From: Candidatus Aminicenantes bacterium
GTDB lineage: Bacteria; Acidobacteriota; Aminicenantia; Aminicenantales; UBA4085
Direction of reading: 5' to 3'
Length of the DNA stretch: 64,000 nt
Assembly (NCBI GenBank): GCA_026393855.1
Contig: JAPKZJ010000090.1
Location: 20,169-84,168, forward strand
Shown: positions 50,410 through 59,300 of the stretch, one piece after another
How positions within the stretch are numbered: the first letter of the stretch is position 1
Layout: each line of letters starts with the position of its first letter
Program-made: the position numbers and the translations under genes
The notes under the pieces: generated by a model
Database searches by the model: none
What the model saw: only the letters and a program-made list of their open reading frames with translations
What the model was told of the DNA's origin: nothing

Positions 50410-52005
50410 ATGAACCGCCCTAAAAACCAGAATGATTTGCCCGTCGGCTGCATCCATCATCCCGGCTTCAGCCGCCGGAAATTCCTGTCCGGCTGCGCGG
50501 CCTGCGCCGGTGCGGCCGGTCTGGCCGGCGTTCCGAATCTGACCGGCGCCCCCCGCCTCCCGCGGGCCATGAGCGGCGCCGGGAAGACGAGAGTCCGCGT
50601 CATCTACGCCCTGCACGGTCCGCGCCAGGAAGGCGCCGATTGGCCGAACAAGGGCTTCGACTTCGTCCCGGTCATGAACCGGATCAACGCCGAGCTCCTC
50701 AAGCGGGTCCCGAGCCTCGAGATCATCCCCTCGCTCGCTACGGGCGAGGAACAGACCAAGATCTGCCTTGAGGAAGACCGCAAGATGCCGGTCGACGGGT
50801 ATCTCGTCTATCAGATGAATTGTTGGAATCAGGTCGCCCAGAGCGTCGTGACCACCGGCAAGCCCGTCCTGTATGCCGATTTCCAGTTCGGCGGCAGCGG
50901 TGGGTTTCTCGTCTACACGGCCGGATTCCTTCGGTCCGGGCTGAAAAATTTCGGCTTCGTCGCCTCCTCCAAGATCGAGGACCTGGCCGAAGCGGTCAAG
51001 CTGTTCGCCGCGGCCAAGGCGGCGGGCCCCAGCTTCGATTTCGCCGCCGCCGCGGCCCGGGTCCGCATCGCCCGAACGCCGAAGGCGGGTGATCTCGCCG
51101 TGACGCCCGATCCGCTGGTTTGCCTCCCGGTCGACGAGACCGTCAGGCGGCTCAAAGCCTCGCGCATCCTGGCCGTTCGCGGCGCCGAAGCCCAGCCCTC
51201 GACCACCGTCCTCGGGATTCCGGTGGACTACATCCCCTTTGCCGAGCTCAACGCCGCCTGGGCGGCCGCGAACAAGGAGGAGGCTCGGGCCATCGCCGAG
51301 CGGTGGGCCAAGTCGGCCGCCCATGTCGAGGGCGTCAGCCGCGACGAGCTGGTCAACTCGGCCGCCATGTACCTGGGCCAGAAGGCCGTCCTCAAGGCCC
51401 GCGGCGCCACGGGCATCACGGTCAACTGCCTGGGTGGATTTTACGGCGGCCATATCCACGCCTACCCCTGCCTGGGCTTCCACGAACTGCTTAACGAGGG
51501 CTTGGTCGGAGGCTGCGAGTGCGACGTCCCGTCGAGCGCGGCCTTGACGGCGATCACGACCATGACCCAAGGCCGGCCCGGTTACATTTCCGATCCGGTC
51601 ATCGACACCTCCAACCGGACGATCATCTACGCCCACTGCGTCGCTTCGAATAAACCGTTCGGCCCCAAAGGGCCGGCCAATCCGTTTGAGATCCTGACCC
51701 ATTCGGAGGACCGGCAGGGCGCCTCGGTGCGATCGATCCTGCCGGCCGGCTATATGACCACGACGATCGATGTCTCGCAGGACCGCAAGGAGATCATTCT
51801 CCATCGGGCCAAGTCCGTAGCCAACGATCCCGACGACCGGGCCTGCCGGACGAAGCTCGTGGCCAAGCCCGTCGGGGACATCGAGAAGCTGTTCACGATG
51901 TGGGACCGCTGGGGCTGGCATCGAGTGACGGCCTACGGCGACATCGCCGAGCCGGTCCGGGCTTTGGCCGGAGCGATCGGCTGGAAAGTCGTTGAGGAAA
52001 CCTGA
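50410..52005 (+). CDS. Tat-signal protein of the fucose/arabinose isomerase superfamily
   Basis: The 531-residue protein has a twin-arginine region (HPGFSRRKFLSGCAACAGAA, residues 17-36). The mature part has the three-domain layout of the L-fucose/L-arabinose isomerase-like superfamily: LEIIPSLATGEEQTKICLEE, YLVYQMNCWNQVAQSV, and a C-terminal domain with CECDVPSSAALTAITTMTQG, HCVASNKPFG, then GASVRSILPAGYMTTTIDVS. Cytosolic isomerases of this family need Mn2+; here export suggests another use, or the signal may be an N-terminal anchor. The substrate is unknown. The downstream gene, a sialate O-acetylesterase, could be carbohydrate-linked, but a 112-base gap and a repeat motif separate them. 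Confidence 0.75.
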   Translation: MNRPKNQNDLPVGCIHHPGFSRRKFLSGCAACAGAAGLAGVPNLTGAPRLPRAMSGAGKTRVRVIYALHGPRQEGADWPNKGFDFVPVMNRINAELLKRVPSLEIIPSLATGEEQTKICLEEDRKMPVDGYLVYQMNCWNQVAQSVVTTGKPVLYADFQFGGSGGFLVYTAGFLRSGLKNFGFVASSKIEDLAEAVKLFAAAKAAGPSFDFAAAAARVRIARTPKAGDLAVTPDPLVCLPVDETVRRLKASRILAVRGAEAQPSTTVLGIPVDYIPFAELNAAWAAANKEEARAIAERWAKSAAHVEGVSRDELVNSAAMYLGQKAVLKARGATGITVNCLGGFYGGHIHAYPCLGFHELLNEGLVGGCECDVPSSAALTAITTMTQGRPGYISDPVIDTSNRTIIYAHCVASNKPFGPKGPANPFEILTHSEDRQGASVRSILPAGYMTTTIDVSQDRKEIILHRAKSVANDPDDRACRTKLVAKPVGDIEKLFTMWDRWGWHRVTAYGDIAEPVRALAGAIGWKVVEET

Positions 52006-52022
52006 TCAAACCGGATTCGAGC

Positions 52023-52064
52023 GTCATTCCGAGCCCGCCCTTTCGGGTCGGGCATGGGAATCCG
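52023..52064. repeat. GTCATTCC...GGAATCC palindromic intergenic motif
   Basis: GTCATTCCGAGCCCGCC and TCGGGCATGGGAATCC form a broken inverted repeat around CTTTCGGG. It is related in style to 13182-13219 and to the GTCATTCCGAGC families common in environmental genomes. Confidence 0.45.
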
Positions 52065-52117
52065 TTGTTTATCCGCGCCTCTTTGATAAGCGGATGCGTT
52101 TTAGGAGGAGAAAAGCC

Positions 52118-53680
52118 ATGTCGGTAAAATTATCCCCGCCTCTCGCGATTCTAATGGCGGCCGCCCTGCTCGCCGCCGCGCCGCTTGCGGCCGCGATCAA
52201 GCTCCCCTCGGTCATCGGCGACCACATGGTCGTCCAGCGCGACAAGCCCGTCGCCGTCTGGGGCTGGGCCGAGCCGGGGGAGACGATTACCGTCCGTCTC
52301 GCCGGCGGGGAAACGGCCGTCAAAGCCGGCCCGGACGGGCGCTTCGAGGCCTCGCTCCCGGCCTTGAAGTCCGGCGGCGGGCCTTACGAGATGACCGTGC
52401 AGGGCGGGAAAAGCCCCGCGGTCGTCGTCAAGGACATCCTGGTCGGAGAAGTCTGGGTTTGCTCGGGGCAGTCCAATATGGAGTTCCCGCTGTCTTCGAC
52501 GGCGACGCCGATCCCGGAGCTCTTGCGGGCCGATCAGCCGCGCCTCCGCCTGTACCGAGTCCCCAAGCGGATTTCGGCCGTGCCTTTGGATAATATCGAC
52601 GCCTCGTGGACGCTCTGTACCCCGGAAACCGCCGGCCCGTTTTCGGCCGTGGGATATTATTTCGGGCTCGAGCTGCTCAAGACTTTGGATGTTCCCATCG
52701 GCCTGATCGGGTCGGCCTGGGGCGGCACGGACATCGAACCCTGGACCCCGCCGGCCGGGTTTGCGGCCGTCCCCGAGGTCAAGCCCTATCTGGCTGCGGC
52801 CGAGCGGAGGGAGGCGGACTTCCGTCAAGCCCTGGCCGGAACGCTGCCGGCCTGGCAGGCCTGGATCGGCGAAACCAAGAAGGCCTTGGCCGCCGGGGCG
52901 TCCTTGCCCGCCAAGCCCGCCCAGCCGGTCGATCCCTTCGACTCGCCCCAGACGCCGACCGGACTCTACAACGGCATGATCCACGCCCTGATCCGTTTCC
53001 CGGTCCGGGGCGCCATCTGGTACCAGGGCGAGAACAACCGCAACGACACCTTGGCCTACGAGAAGAAGATGGAAGCCCTGATCCTGGGCTGGCGCGAAGT
53101 CTGGAAGTCGCCGGACCTGGCTTTTTATTATGTCCAGCTGGCCCCTTATTATTACGCGTACAACCGGGATTACGCCGGCGGCGATATCCCTGATTTCCTG
53201 CGCCTGCCGCTCGTCTGGGAGGCCCAGTCCAATATCCTGCGCCTGCCGCATACCGGCATGGCCGTGATCACCGACATCACGGACCTCATGGATATCCACC
53301 CGCGCAACAAGCGTGACGTCGGCTACCGGCTGTCGCTCTGGGCCCGGGCCAAGCTCTACGGAGAATCGGGGCTAGTCTGTTCGGGCCCGCTCTTCAAGTC
53401 CATGGCCGTCGAGGGCGCGAAGGCCAGAATCGCCTTCGATTTTGTCGGCGGCGGGCTGATGGCCAACGATGGCCAATCCATCAAGTGGTTCGAGATCGCC
53501 GGCGAGGATAAGATTTTTTATCGGGCCGAGGCGAAAATCGAAGGGGCTGCCGTCGTCGTCTCCAACCCCCGGGTCGCGGCTCCCAAGGCTGTCCGGTTCG
53601 GCTGGCATCAGATGGCCGTTCCCAACCTGGCCAACCAGGAAGGGCTGCCGGCCTCGCCGTTCCGCACCGACCGCTGGTGA
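52118..53680 (+). CDS. Sialate O-acetylesterase family protein, exported
   Basis: The 520-residue protein has a signal peptide (cleavage near PLAAA). The motifs of the SASA/DUF303 esterase family are present: IGDHMVVQRDKPVAVWGWAE at the N-terminus, the nucleophile VCSGQSNMEFPL (Ser near residue 115), GLIGSAWGGTDIEPW, AIWYQGENNRND, and MDIHPRNKRDVGYRLSLWA with the catalytic Asp/His pair. It removes O-acetyl groups from sialic acids or from acetylated plant xylan. ATG 52118 is supported by AGGAGGAG; the longer frame from 51992 overlaps the upstream gene. A family A repeat begins directly after its stop. Confidence 0.9.
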   Translation: MSVKLSPPLAILMAAALLAAAPLAAAIKLPSVIGDHMVVQRDKPVAVWGWAEPGETITVRLAGGETAVKAGPDGRFEASLPALKSGGGPYEMTVQGGKSPAVVVKDILVGEVWVCSGQSNMEFPLSSTATPIPELLRADQPRLRLYRVPKRISAVPLDNIDASWTLCTPETAGPFSAVGYYFGLELLKTLDVPIGLIGSAWGGTDIEPWTPPAGFAAVPEVKPYLAAAERREADFRQALAGTLPAWQAWIGETKKALAAGASLPAKPAQPVDPFDSPQTPTGLYNGMIHALIRFPVRGAIWYQGENNRNDTLAYEKKMEALILGWREVWKSPDLAFYYVQLAPYYYAYNRDYAGGDIPDFLRLPLVWEAQSNILRLPHTGMAVITDITDLMDIHPRNKRDVGYRLSLWARAKLYGESGLVCSGPLFKSMAVEGAKARIAFDFVGGGLMANDGQSIKWFEIAGEDKIFYRAEAKIEGAAVVVSNPRVAAPKAVRFGWHQMAVPNLANQEGLPASPFRTDRW

Positions 53681-53791
53681 TACATTCGCTGCGCCAAACC
53701 CCGATTTTCAAATCGGGGTTATAAGCGCCGCTCAGTATGAACCCTATAAATACCCCGGGCTTCAGCCCGGGGTATCGAGCGGGTTTATTCC
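53681..53791 (+). repeat. Dispersed two-hairpin element, family A copy 3
   Basis: It starts directly after the TGA of the sialate esterase gene: TACATTCG, hairpin CCCCGATTTTCAAATCGGGG, AAGCGCCGCTCAGTATGA, hairpin CCCCGGGCTTCAGCCCGGGG, then TATCGAGCGGGTTTATTC. Confidence 0.92.
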
Positions 53792-53796
53792 CGATA

Positions 53797-55053
53797 TTAG
53801 GGCTTAGCCTCGGCCGGATGGGCCGCTTCGGCGCCGGCGACGAGCCCGCTGGCCCAAGCCCAGGCCAGGTTGTAGCCGCCGCGCGGCCCTTGGACATCCA
53901 GGACTTCGCCGGCCAGGAAGAGCCGCGGCCGTTTTTTCGATTCGAGCGTCGTCTCGTCCACTTCCCGCGCGTCGACCCCCCCCGAGGTGAATTCGGCCTC
54001 GTTCCAGCCTCTCGTGCCCTGGACGGGAAAGATTTTTCTCTTAAGTGCCGCGGCCAGGACGCGAGGCCGCGGTCCGGAAGCCGCCGGGTCGATCGGGGCG
54101 AACGAAGGCGCGAGGGCGGCCAGCTTCTCCGGGAGGAGCCCGGCGGCCAACTCGGATTCAACCCAGCCGGTTTGCGACCGTCTCCCCAGCTCAGAGGCCA
54201 AATCGTCCAAAGACAGATAGGGGACGAAATCGACAGCCACAGCCGTCTCTTGACCGCCGTCCCGGTTCAGGGCGATGGACAAGGGCTCGCTGATATCGAG
54301 GATGGCCGTCCCCGAGAGTCCGTAGGCCGTAAAAAGAAGATCCCCCTCGGCTTCGGCGGCCGTCTTCCCGCCGACGAGCGCCTCGGCCCGGACCCTGACC
54401 TTCAGGCCTTGCAGGAAATGGCAGAGCTTGTCTTTGATGACGAGCGGGACCGCGCTGGGGACCGGCGGGATGATCCGGTGGCCGAACGCGCGGGCCAGCT
54501 CGTACCCGCTCCCGTTCGAGCCCAGAGCCGGATAGGACTTGCCCCCCGCGGCTAGGATCAAGACGCGGGCCGCGAAGGATCGGCCGCCGGTGACGGCGAT
54601 CTCGAAGCCTCCGCCGGCGGGCTTCAACCCGATCACTTCGCATCCCGTCTCCACGACGACGCCGAGCGCGCGGGCCTCCCGTTCGAGGAGCCGCAGGACG
54701 GAAGCCGCCTGGTTGGTGGCGGGATAGACTCGGCCTTCCTCGACCCGGGTCGCCAGGCCGAGTCCTCGGAAAAATTCCAGGATCGCGGCGCCGTCCGTCC
54801 GGTCGAGGACGGATCGGACGAGAGCGGGATTGGTGGACGTGAACGCCGCCGCTTTGAGCGGGGAGTGGCCCAGGTTGCAGCGGCCGCCGCCCGTGACGAG
54901 GATCTTTTTTCCCGGGCGGGGGAGGCGTTCGAGAATCGAGACGCGCGCGCCGGCCCGGGCGGCCGCGATCGCGGCCGCTAAACCCGCGGCGCCTCCGCCG
55001 ACGACGACAACAGCTATGCGTCGGGCATCGCCGGAGCTGTCCGTCCTGGCCAT
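53797..55053 (-). CDS. HI0933/BaiN-family flavoprotein
   Basis: The 418-residue protein has the dinucleotide-binding AVVVVGGGAAGLAAAIAAAR near residue 12, then KKILVTGGGRCNLGHSP, which is diagnostic for the HI0933 family. NQAASVLRLLEREARALGV, ILAAGGKSYPALGSNGSGYE, and the ending VLDVQGPRGGYNLAWAWASG also fit. It is a FAD enzyme of the group that includes BaiN, which reduces bile-acid double bonds; other members have unknown reductase roles. ATG 55053 avoids overlap with the upstream rubredoxin-like gene (the frame to 55113 overlaps it by 41 bases); neither start has a good ribosome site. It converges on the sialate esterase and family A repeat. Confidence 0.88.
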   Translation of the reverse strand: MARTDSSGDARRIAVVVVGGGAAGLAAAIAAARAGARVSILERLPRPGKKILVTGGGRCNLGHSPLKAAAFTSTNPALVRSVLDRTDGAAILEFFRGLGLATRVEEGRVYPATNQAASVLRLLEREARALGVVVETGCEVIGLKPAGGGFEIAVTGGRSFAARVLILAAGGKSYPALGSNGSGYELARAFGHRIIPPVPSAVPLVIKDKLCHFLQGLKVRVRAEALVGGKTAAEAEGDLLFTAYGLSGTAILDISEPLSIALNRDGGQETAVAVDFVPYLSLDDLASELGRRSQTGWVESELAAGLLPEKLAALAPSFAPIDPAASGPRPRVLAAALKRKIFPVQGTRGWNEAEFTSGGVDAREVDETTLESKKRPRLFLAGEVLDVQGPRGGYNLAWAWASGLVAGAEAAHPAEAKP

Positions 55054-55072
55054 AGGGAGGGGCGATCGCTTC

Positions 55073-55273
55073 TCAGTGCTTCTGGCGCCCGGTGTCGTCG
55101 TCGCACGGCTCATCTGCCCGGGCCGACCGGGCCTGTTCGGCCGTGTCGGTCATAACGCAGCTGGGCAGGGGCTCGGCCTTCATCGGCAGTCCGCAGCAGA
55201 CCGGGATCGGGGCGCCCTCGGCGGCCGTGGCTTTGGCGCCGCACTCTTCGCAGACATAAGTGATTGTCTTCAT
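55073..55273 (-). CDS. Small rubredoxin-like / zinc-ribbon protein
   Basis: The 66-residue protein MKTITYVCEECGAKATAAEG has CEEC (residues 8-11) and a second pair in PVCCGLPM, giving a rubredoxin-like metal knuckle in a short scaffold. The C-terminal half is acidic and disordered. It could bind zinc or iron and pass electrons to the flavoprotein encoded 19 bases downstream. It lies 32 bases after the adenosine deaminase gene on the same strand. Confidence 0.75.
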   Translation of the reverse strand: MKTITYVCEECGAKATAAEGAPIPVCCGLPMKAEPLPSCVMTDTAEQARSARADEPCDDDTGRQKH

Positions 55274-55305
55274 GAGCCTATATTGACATGCTCCGGGCCG
55301 GTTGA

Positions 55306-56331
55306 TCAAGCGCGGCCGGGAAAAGCCTGTCCGGCGGCGAAGAACGAGTCGATTTCGGTCCGCAGGCGGGCCTTGTCGGCATCCCCGCACCAGGCTGCTT
55401 CGACGGCGTTCCTGGACAGCCGCCGGACCTCGTCCTCGATCAGGCCGAAGGCCGCATCCAGGAGGGCGAACTCCCCGGGCAGATCGCAGCCGAAGACGGC
55501 CGGGTCGTCCGTGGCCAGGCTGACGCACAAGCCGCGGCGGAGAAAAGCGGCGGCCGGATGGTCCTCGATCCGAGCAACGGCGCCCAGCCGCAGGTTGGAT
55601 GTCGGGCACATGGCCAGGGGAATCCTCTCCCGGGCCAGGCGATCAATCAGGGCGGGATCCGAGGCCGCCCGGACGCCGTGCGAGATCCGATCGACCCGCA
55701 GGGAATCCAGTGCTTTCCGGATGCTTTCGGGCCCAGCCGTCTCGCCGGCATGCGCCTCTGTCCGCAGTCCGGCCCGGCGGGCCCGCTCAAAGGCCGGAGC
55801 GAAGGGGGCGGGCGGATGATCGACCTCCGAGCCGCCGAGTCCCATCCCCGCCACCAATGGATGATCCATCTCGGCCAGGGCTTCGGCCAGACCGAGCGCC
55901 TCGGCCGGGCCGTTGTCCCGAACGGCGTCGGCCACGAGACGGATCGTGAGCATCCCGCAATGCGGCGCGAAGCCCGCGGCCACGGCCTCGACGATCCTTT
56001 GCGGTCCCAACGGCTTGACGGCGTCCAAAGTGGGGGAGAAGAGGACCTCGGCATATCGGATTCCCTGCCGGATGAGATCTCGGGCGACGGCGCCTGCGAT
56101 CAGCCGGTAATCCTCGGCCTCCCGCAGGCAGCCGGAAATCAGCCTCCAGGCGGCCACGAAATCGGGGAAGCCGCGGAAGGCCCGATCGCGCAGGACGGCC
56201 CAGCCGGGGTCTGCGTCCAAATCGCGGCCGTATTTCTCGGCCAGGAGGCGGAGCGAGCCGATGGGGATGGCGCCCTCCAGATGAACATGGAGCTCGACCT
56301 TGGGCATCCGCTCCAGGAAGGCTCGATCCAT
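55306..56331 (-). CDS. add: Adenosine deaminase family enzyme
   Basis: The 341-residue enzyme has the metal-binding ELHVHLEGAIP (HxH near residues 14-16), the catalytic HAGETAGPESI (Glu near 195), the His of RISHGVRAA, and the C-terminal SLATDDPAVFGCDL with two Asp. These cover the complete zinc and catalytic set of adenosine deaminase. Adenine or other aminohydrolase specificity cannot be excluded. ATG 56331 gives a TGATG junction with the sensor kinase stop; GTG 56334 is an alternative. The tight overlap suggests shared transcription with the kinase, although no functional link is obvious. Confidence 0.92.
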   Translation of the reverse strand: MDRAFLERMPKVELHVHLEGAIPIGSLRLLAEKYGRDLDADPGWAVLRDRAFRGFPDFVAAWRLISGCLREAEDYRLIAGAVARDLIRQGIRYAEVLFSPTLDAVKPLGPQRIVEAVAAGFAPHCGMLTIRLVADAVRDNGPAEALGLAEALAEMDHPLVAGMGLGGSEVDHPPAPFAPAFERARRAGLRTEAHAGETAGPESIRKALDSLRVDRISHGVRAASDPALIDRLARERIPLAMCPTSNLRLGAVARIEDHPAAAFLRRGLCVSLATDDPAVFGCDLPGEFALLDAAFGLIEDEVRRLSRNAVEAAWCGDADKARLRTEIDSFFAAGQAFPGRA

Positions 56332-59300
56332 CACGCCTCGCGACCCGCGCGCTCGACGACCCGCTCCAGCGTCTGGAACAGGTCGACCGGCTTAAGCGGT
56401 TTGGAGACGTAATCGTCCATTCCGGCCATGAGGCATCTTTCGCGGTCGCCGGCCATGGCGTGCGCGGTCATGGCCACGATCGGCAGATGAGCCTTGGTGC
56501 GGAGCTCCTTGGCTCGAATGGCGGCCGTGGCCTGGAACCCGTCCAACTCGGGCATCTGAACATCCATCAGGATGACGTCGTAGGCCGCTTTGTCAAGGGC
56601 CTCCAGCGCTTCGCGTCCGTTGCCCACGACCGTGACCTTGTGGCCGCGGTTCTCCAAAATCCGCACGGCCAGCTTCTGGTTGATGAGGTTGTCCTCGGCC
56701 AGGAGGATATCGTAGCGGGCCCGGGACGGGGCCAGCGTGTGTCGGGTGATCAACGGCGTCTCGGCCGATTTCTCGCCCGGCGTCCCCAGGGCCAGCATGA
56801 TCGCGTCCAGGAGTTGGGACTGCTTGACCGGTTTGGTCAGGTAGGCTGCGAGGCCCAGCTCCCGGCATCGGGCCGAGTCGCCCCGGAAGCCCGAGGAGCT
56901 GAGCATCATGATAACGACGTTGCTGAAGCCGGGATCGTCCTTGACCCGGGACGCCAGGCCGAACCCGTCCACCTCGGGCATATTGGCGTCGGTCAGAACG
57001 AGCTTGAAGGGCCGGCCCTCGGTCGCCGCGGCTCGCAAGGCGTGCAGGGCCGGGTCGGCCCCTTCAACGGTCGTCGGAGCCATGCCCCAGTGGGTCAGCA
57101 TCTCCTTCAGGATGCGCCGGTTGGTGGCGTTGTCGTCGACCACCAGTACGGGCAGATCGCGCAGATCGTCATAGGCGACCCGGTCCCGCTCCTTGGCCGC
57201 GGATTCGTCCAGATCCAGCTCGAGCGTGAAGTGGAAGACGCTGCCCCTGCCGGCCTCGCTCTCGGCCCAGATGCGGCCGTTCATCAGCTCGACAAGCTGG
57301 GTGCAAATGGCCAAGCCCAGCCCGGTGCCCCCATAGACGCGGGTCGTCGAGCTGTCGGCCTGGGTGAAGGGCTCGAAAACGAGCTTGAGCTTGTCGGGGG
57401 CGATGCCGATGCCGGTGTCCCTGACGGCGAAATGCAGCCGGACTTTGGCCGCGGTCCGTTCCTCCACCGTGGCCGAGACGATCACTTCGCCTTGAGACGT
57501 AAACTTGATGGCATTGCTTAGGAGGTTCGTCAGAACCTGGCGCAAACGGCCGGGGTCGCCGCGCAGGCCGTCCGGCGCGTCGGCCGGAATCTCATAAGCG
57601 ATCTCCAGGCCTTTCTTCTCGGCCAGAAGGGCCAATCCCGAGACGATGGAGTGGATGGTGTCGCGCAGCCGGAAGGGGATGGCCTCCAGGTCGATCTTGC
57701 GGGCCTCGATCTTGGAGAAGTCCAGAATGTCGTTGATAATGGTCATCAAGGCTTCGGCGGAAGTCTTGACGCCCTCCAGGTATTCGCGCTGTTCGGTGCT
57801 GAGCACGGTATCCAGGGCCAGCTCGGTCATGCCGAAGATGCCGTTCATGGGAGTCCGGATTTCGTGGCTCATGTTGGCCAGGAACTCGCTCTTGGCCCGA
57901 CTGGCTTCCCGGGCGGCGGCCTCGGCCCGTTTGAGCTCGCTGATGTCGGTGTAGACGGCCATCGAGCCGGCGAACTCGCTGCCGACCTCGATCGGCGAAC
58001 TGGCCACGATGACATTGATCGGCCGGCCGTCCTTGTGGTGCCGGACGGCCTCGGCGGCTTCCACCCGCTCGCCCGACATGGTGGATCGGGTCCTCCGCAG
58101 GGCTTCCTCTTTGAACTCCGGCCGGATGACGACGTCGTCGATGAGGCGGCCGAGGACCTCGCTCCGCCCCCAGCCGAAGATCTTCTCGGCCCCGGGGCTC
58201 CACTCCTCGATGGCCCCCTTGGCATCGGTGGCGACGATGGCGTTGGAGCTGTTGAACAGGACTGCCTCCAGGTACTTCTGTCGCCGGTCGAGCTCCGCCT
58301 CGGCCTTCTCGCGAACCGCGATCTGGTCGCGGAGCTCGGCTGTGCGGGCCCGGATCTTGACTTCCAGCAGGGCGGACCGGCGCCGGACCGCCCCGACCCG
58401 GCGGAGCATGGTGCCGGTGACGAGAAGCCCGAGCCCGAGCACGGCTAGGCCCCGGAACCACCAGGTCGCCCATATCGGCGGGACCACCCGGACGGCCAGG
58501 GCGACCCCGTCCTCGTTCCAGAGGCCGTCGTTGTTGGAGGCCTTGACCCGGAAGACGTACCGGCCCGGCTTGAGGTTGGCGTAGCTGGCGTAGTTTCGGC
58601 CGCCGACTTCATTCCAGTCTTGTTCCAATGGCTCCATCCGGTAGGCGAAGCGGTTCTTTTCCGGTGCGGCGAAATGCAGGGCGGCGAACTCGAAGGAGAT
58701 CAGCCGGGCCCGATAGCCCAGCCGGATGGAGGCCGTTTCGGTGATGGAGCGCTCCAGAACGACCCGGCCGTAGACCTTCCCTCCCACCGGGACGGGCTTG
58801 TTGAAGATCTGGAAGCCGGTTAGGACGACGGCCGGCGGAAAGGAATTATCCGTGATCCGGTCGGGGAAAAAGGCGTTGAGGCCGTTGGTCCCGCCGAAGA
58901 ACATCTCGCCCGAGGCGGATTCGAAGCAGGAGCCGCCGTTGAATTCGTTGCCCTGCAGGCCGTCGGAGACGTCATAAGCCTTGATCGCTCCCGTCGCCGG
59001 ATCCAGGCAGGCCAGGCCGCGGTTGCTGGAGACCCAGACCCGGTCTTTGGCGTCGACCAGGACGCCGTAGGCCGAGTTGTTGGGCAGGCCCTGGGCCTCG
59101 GTGTAGTTGGCGAACTTCCCGGTCTTGGGGTCGAGCCGACTCAAGCCGTCGCGCGAACCGACCCAGATCCCTCCCTTGGAATCCTCGTTCAGGCTGACGA
59201 TGAAGTCGTCGGCCAGGCTGGCCGGGTTTGCCGAATTATGGAGGAACCGGGTGAAGCGGCCGTCCCCATCCATCCGGTTCAAACCGCCGCCGAACGTTCC

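Noticed and set aside
53797..55113. ATG 55113 as start of the flavoprotein
   Set aside because: It would overlap the rubredoxin-like gene by 41 bases and adds low-complexity residues before the FAD motif.
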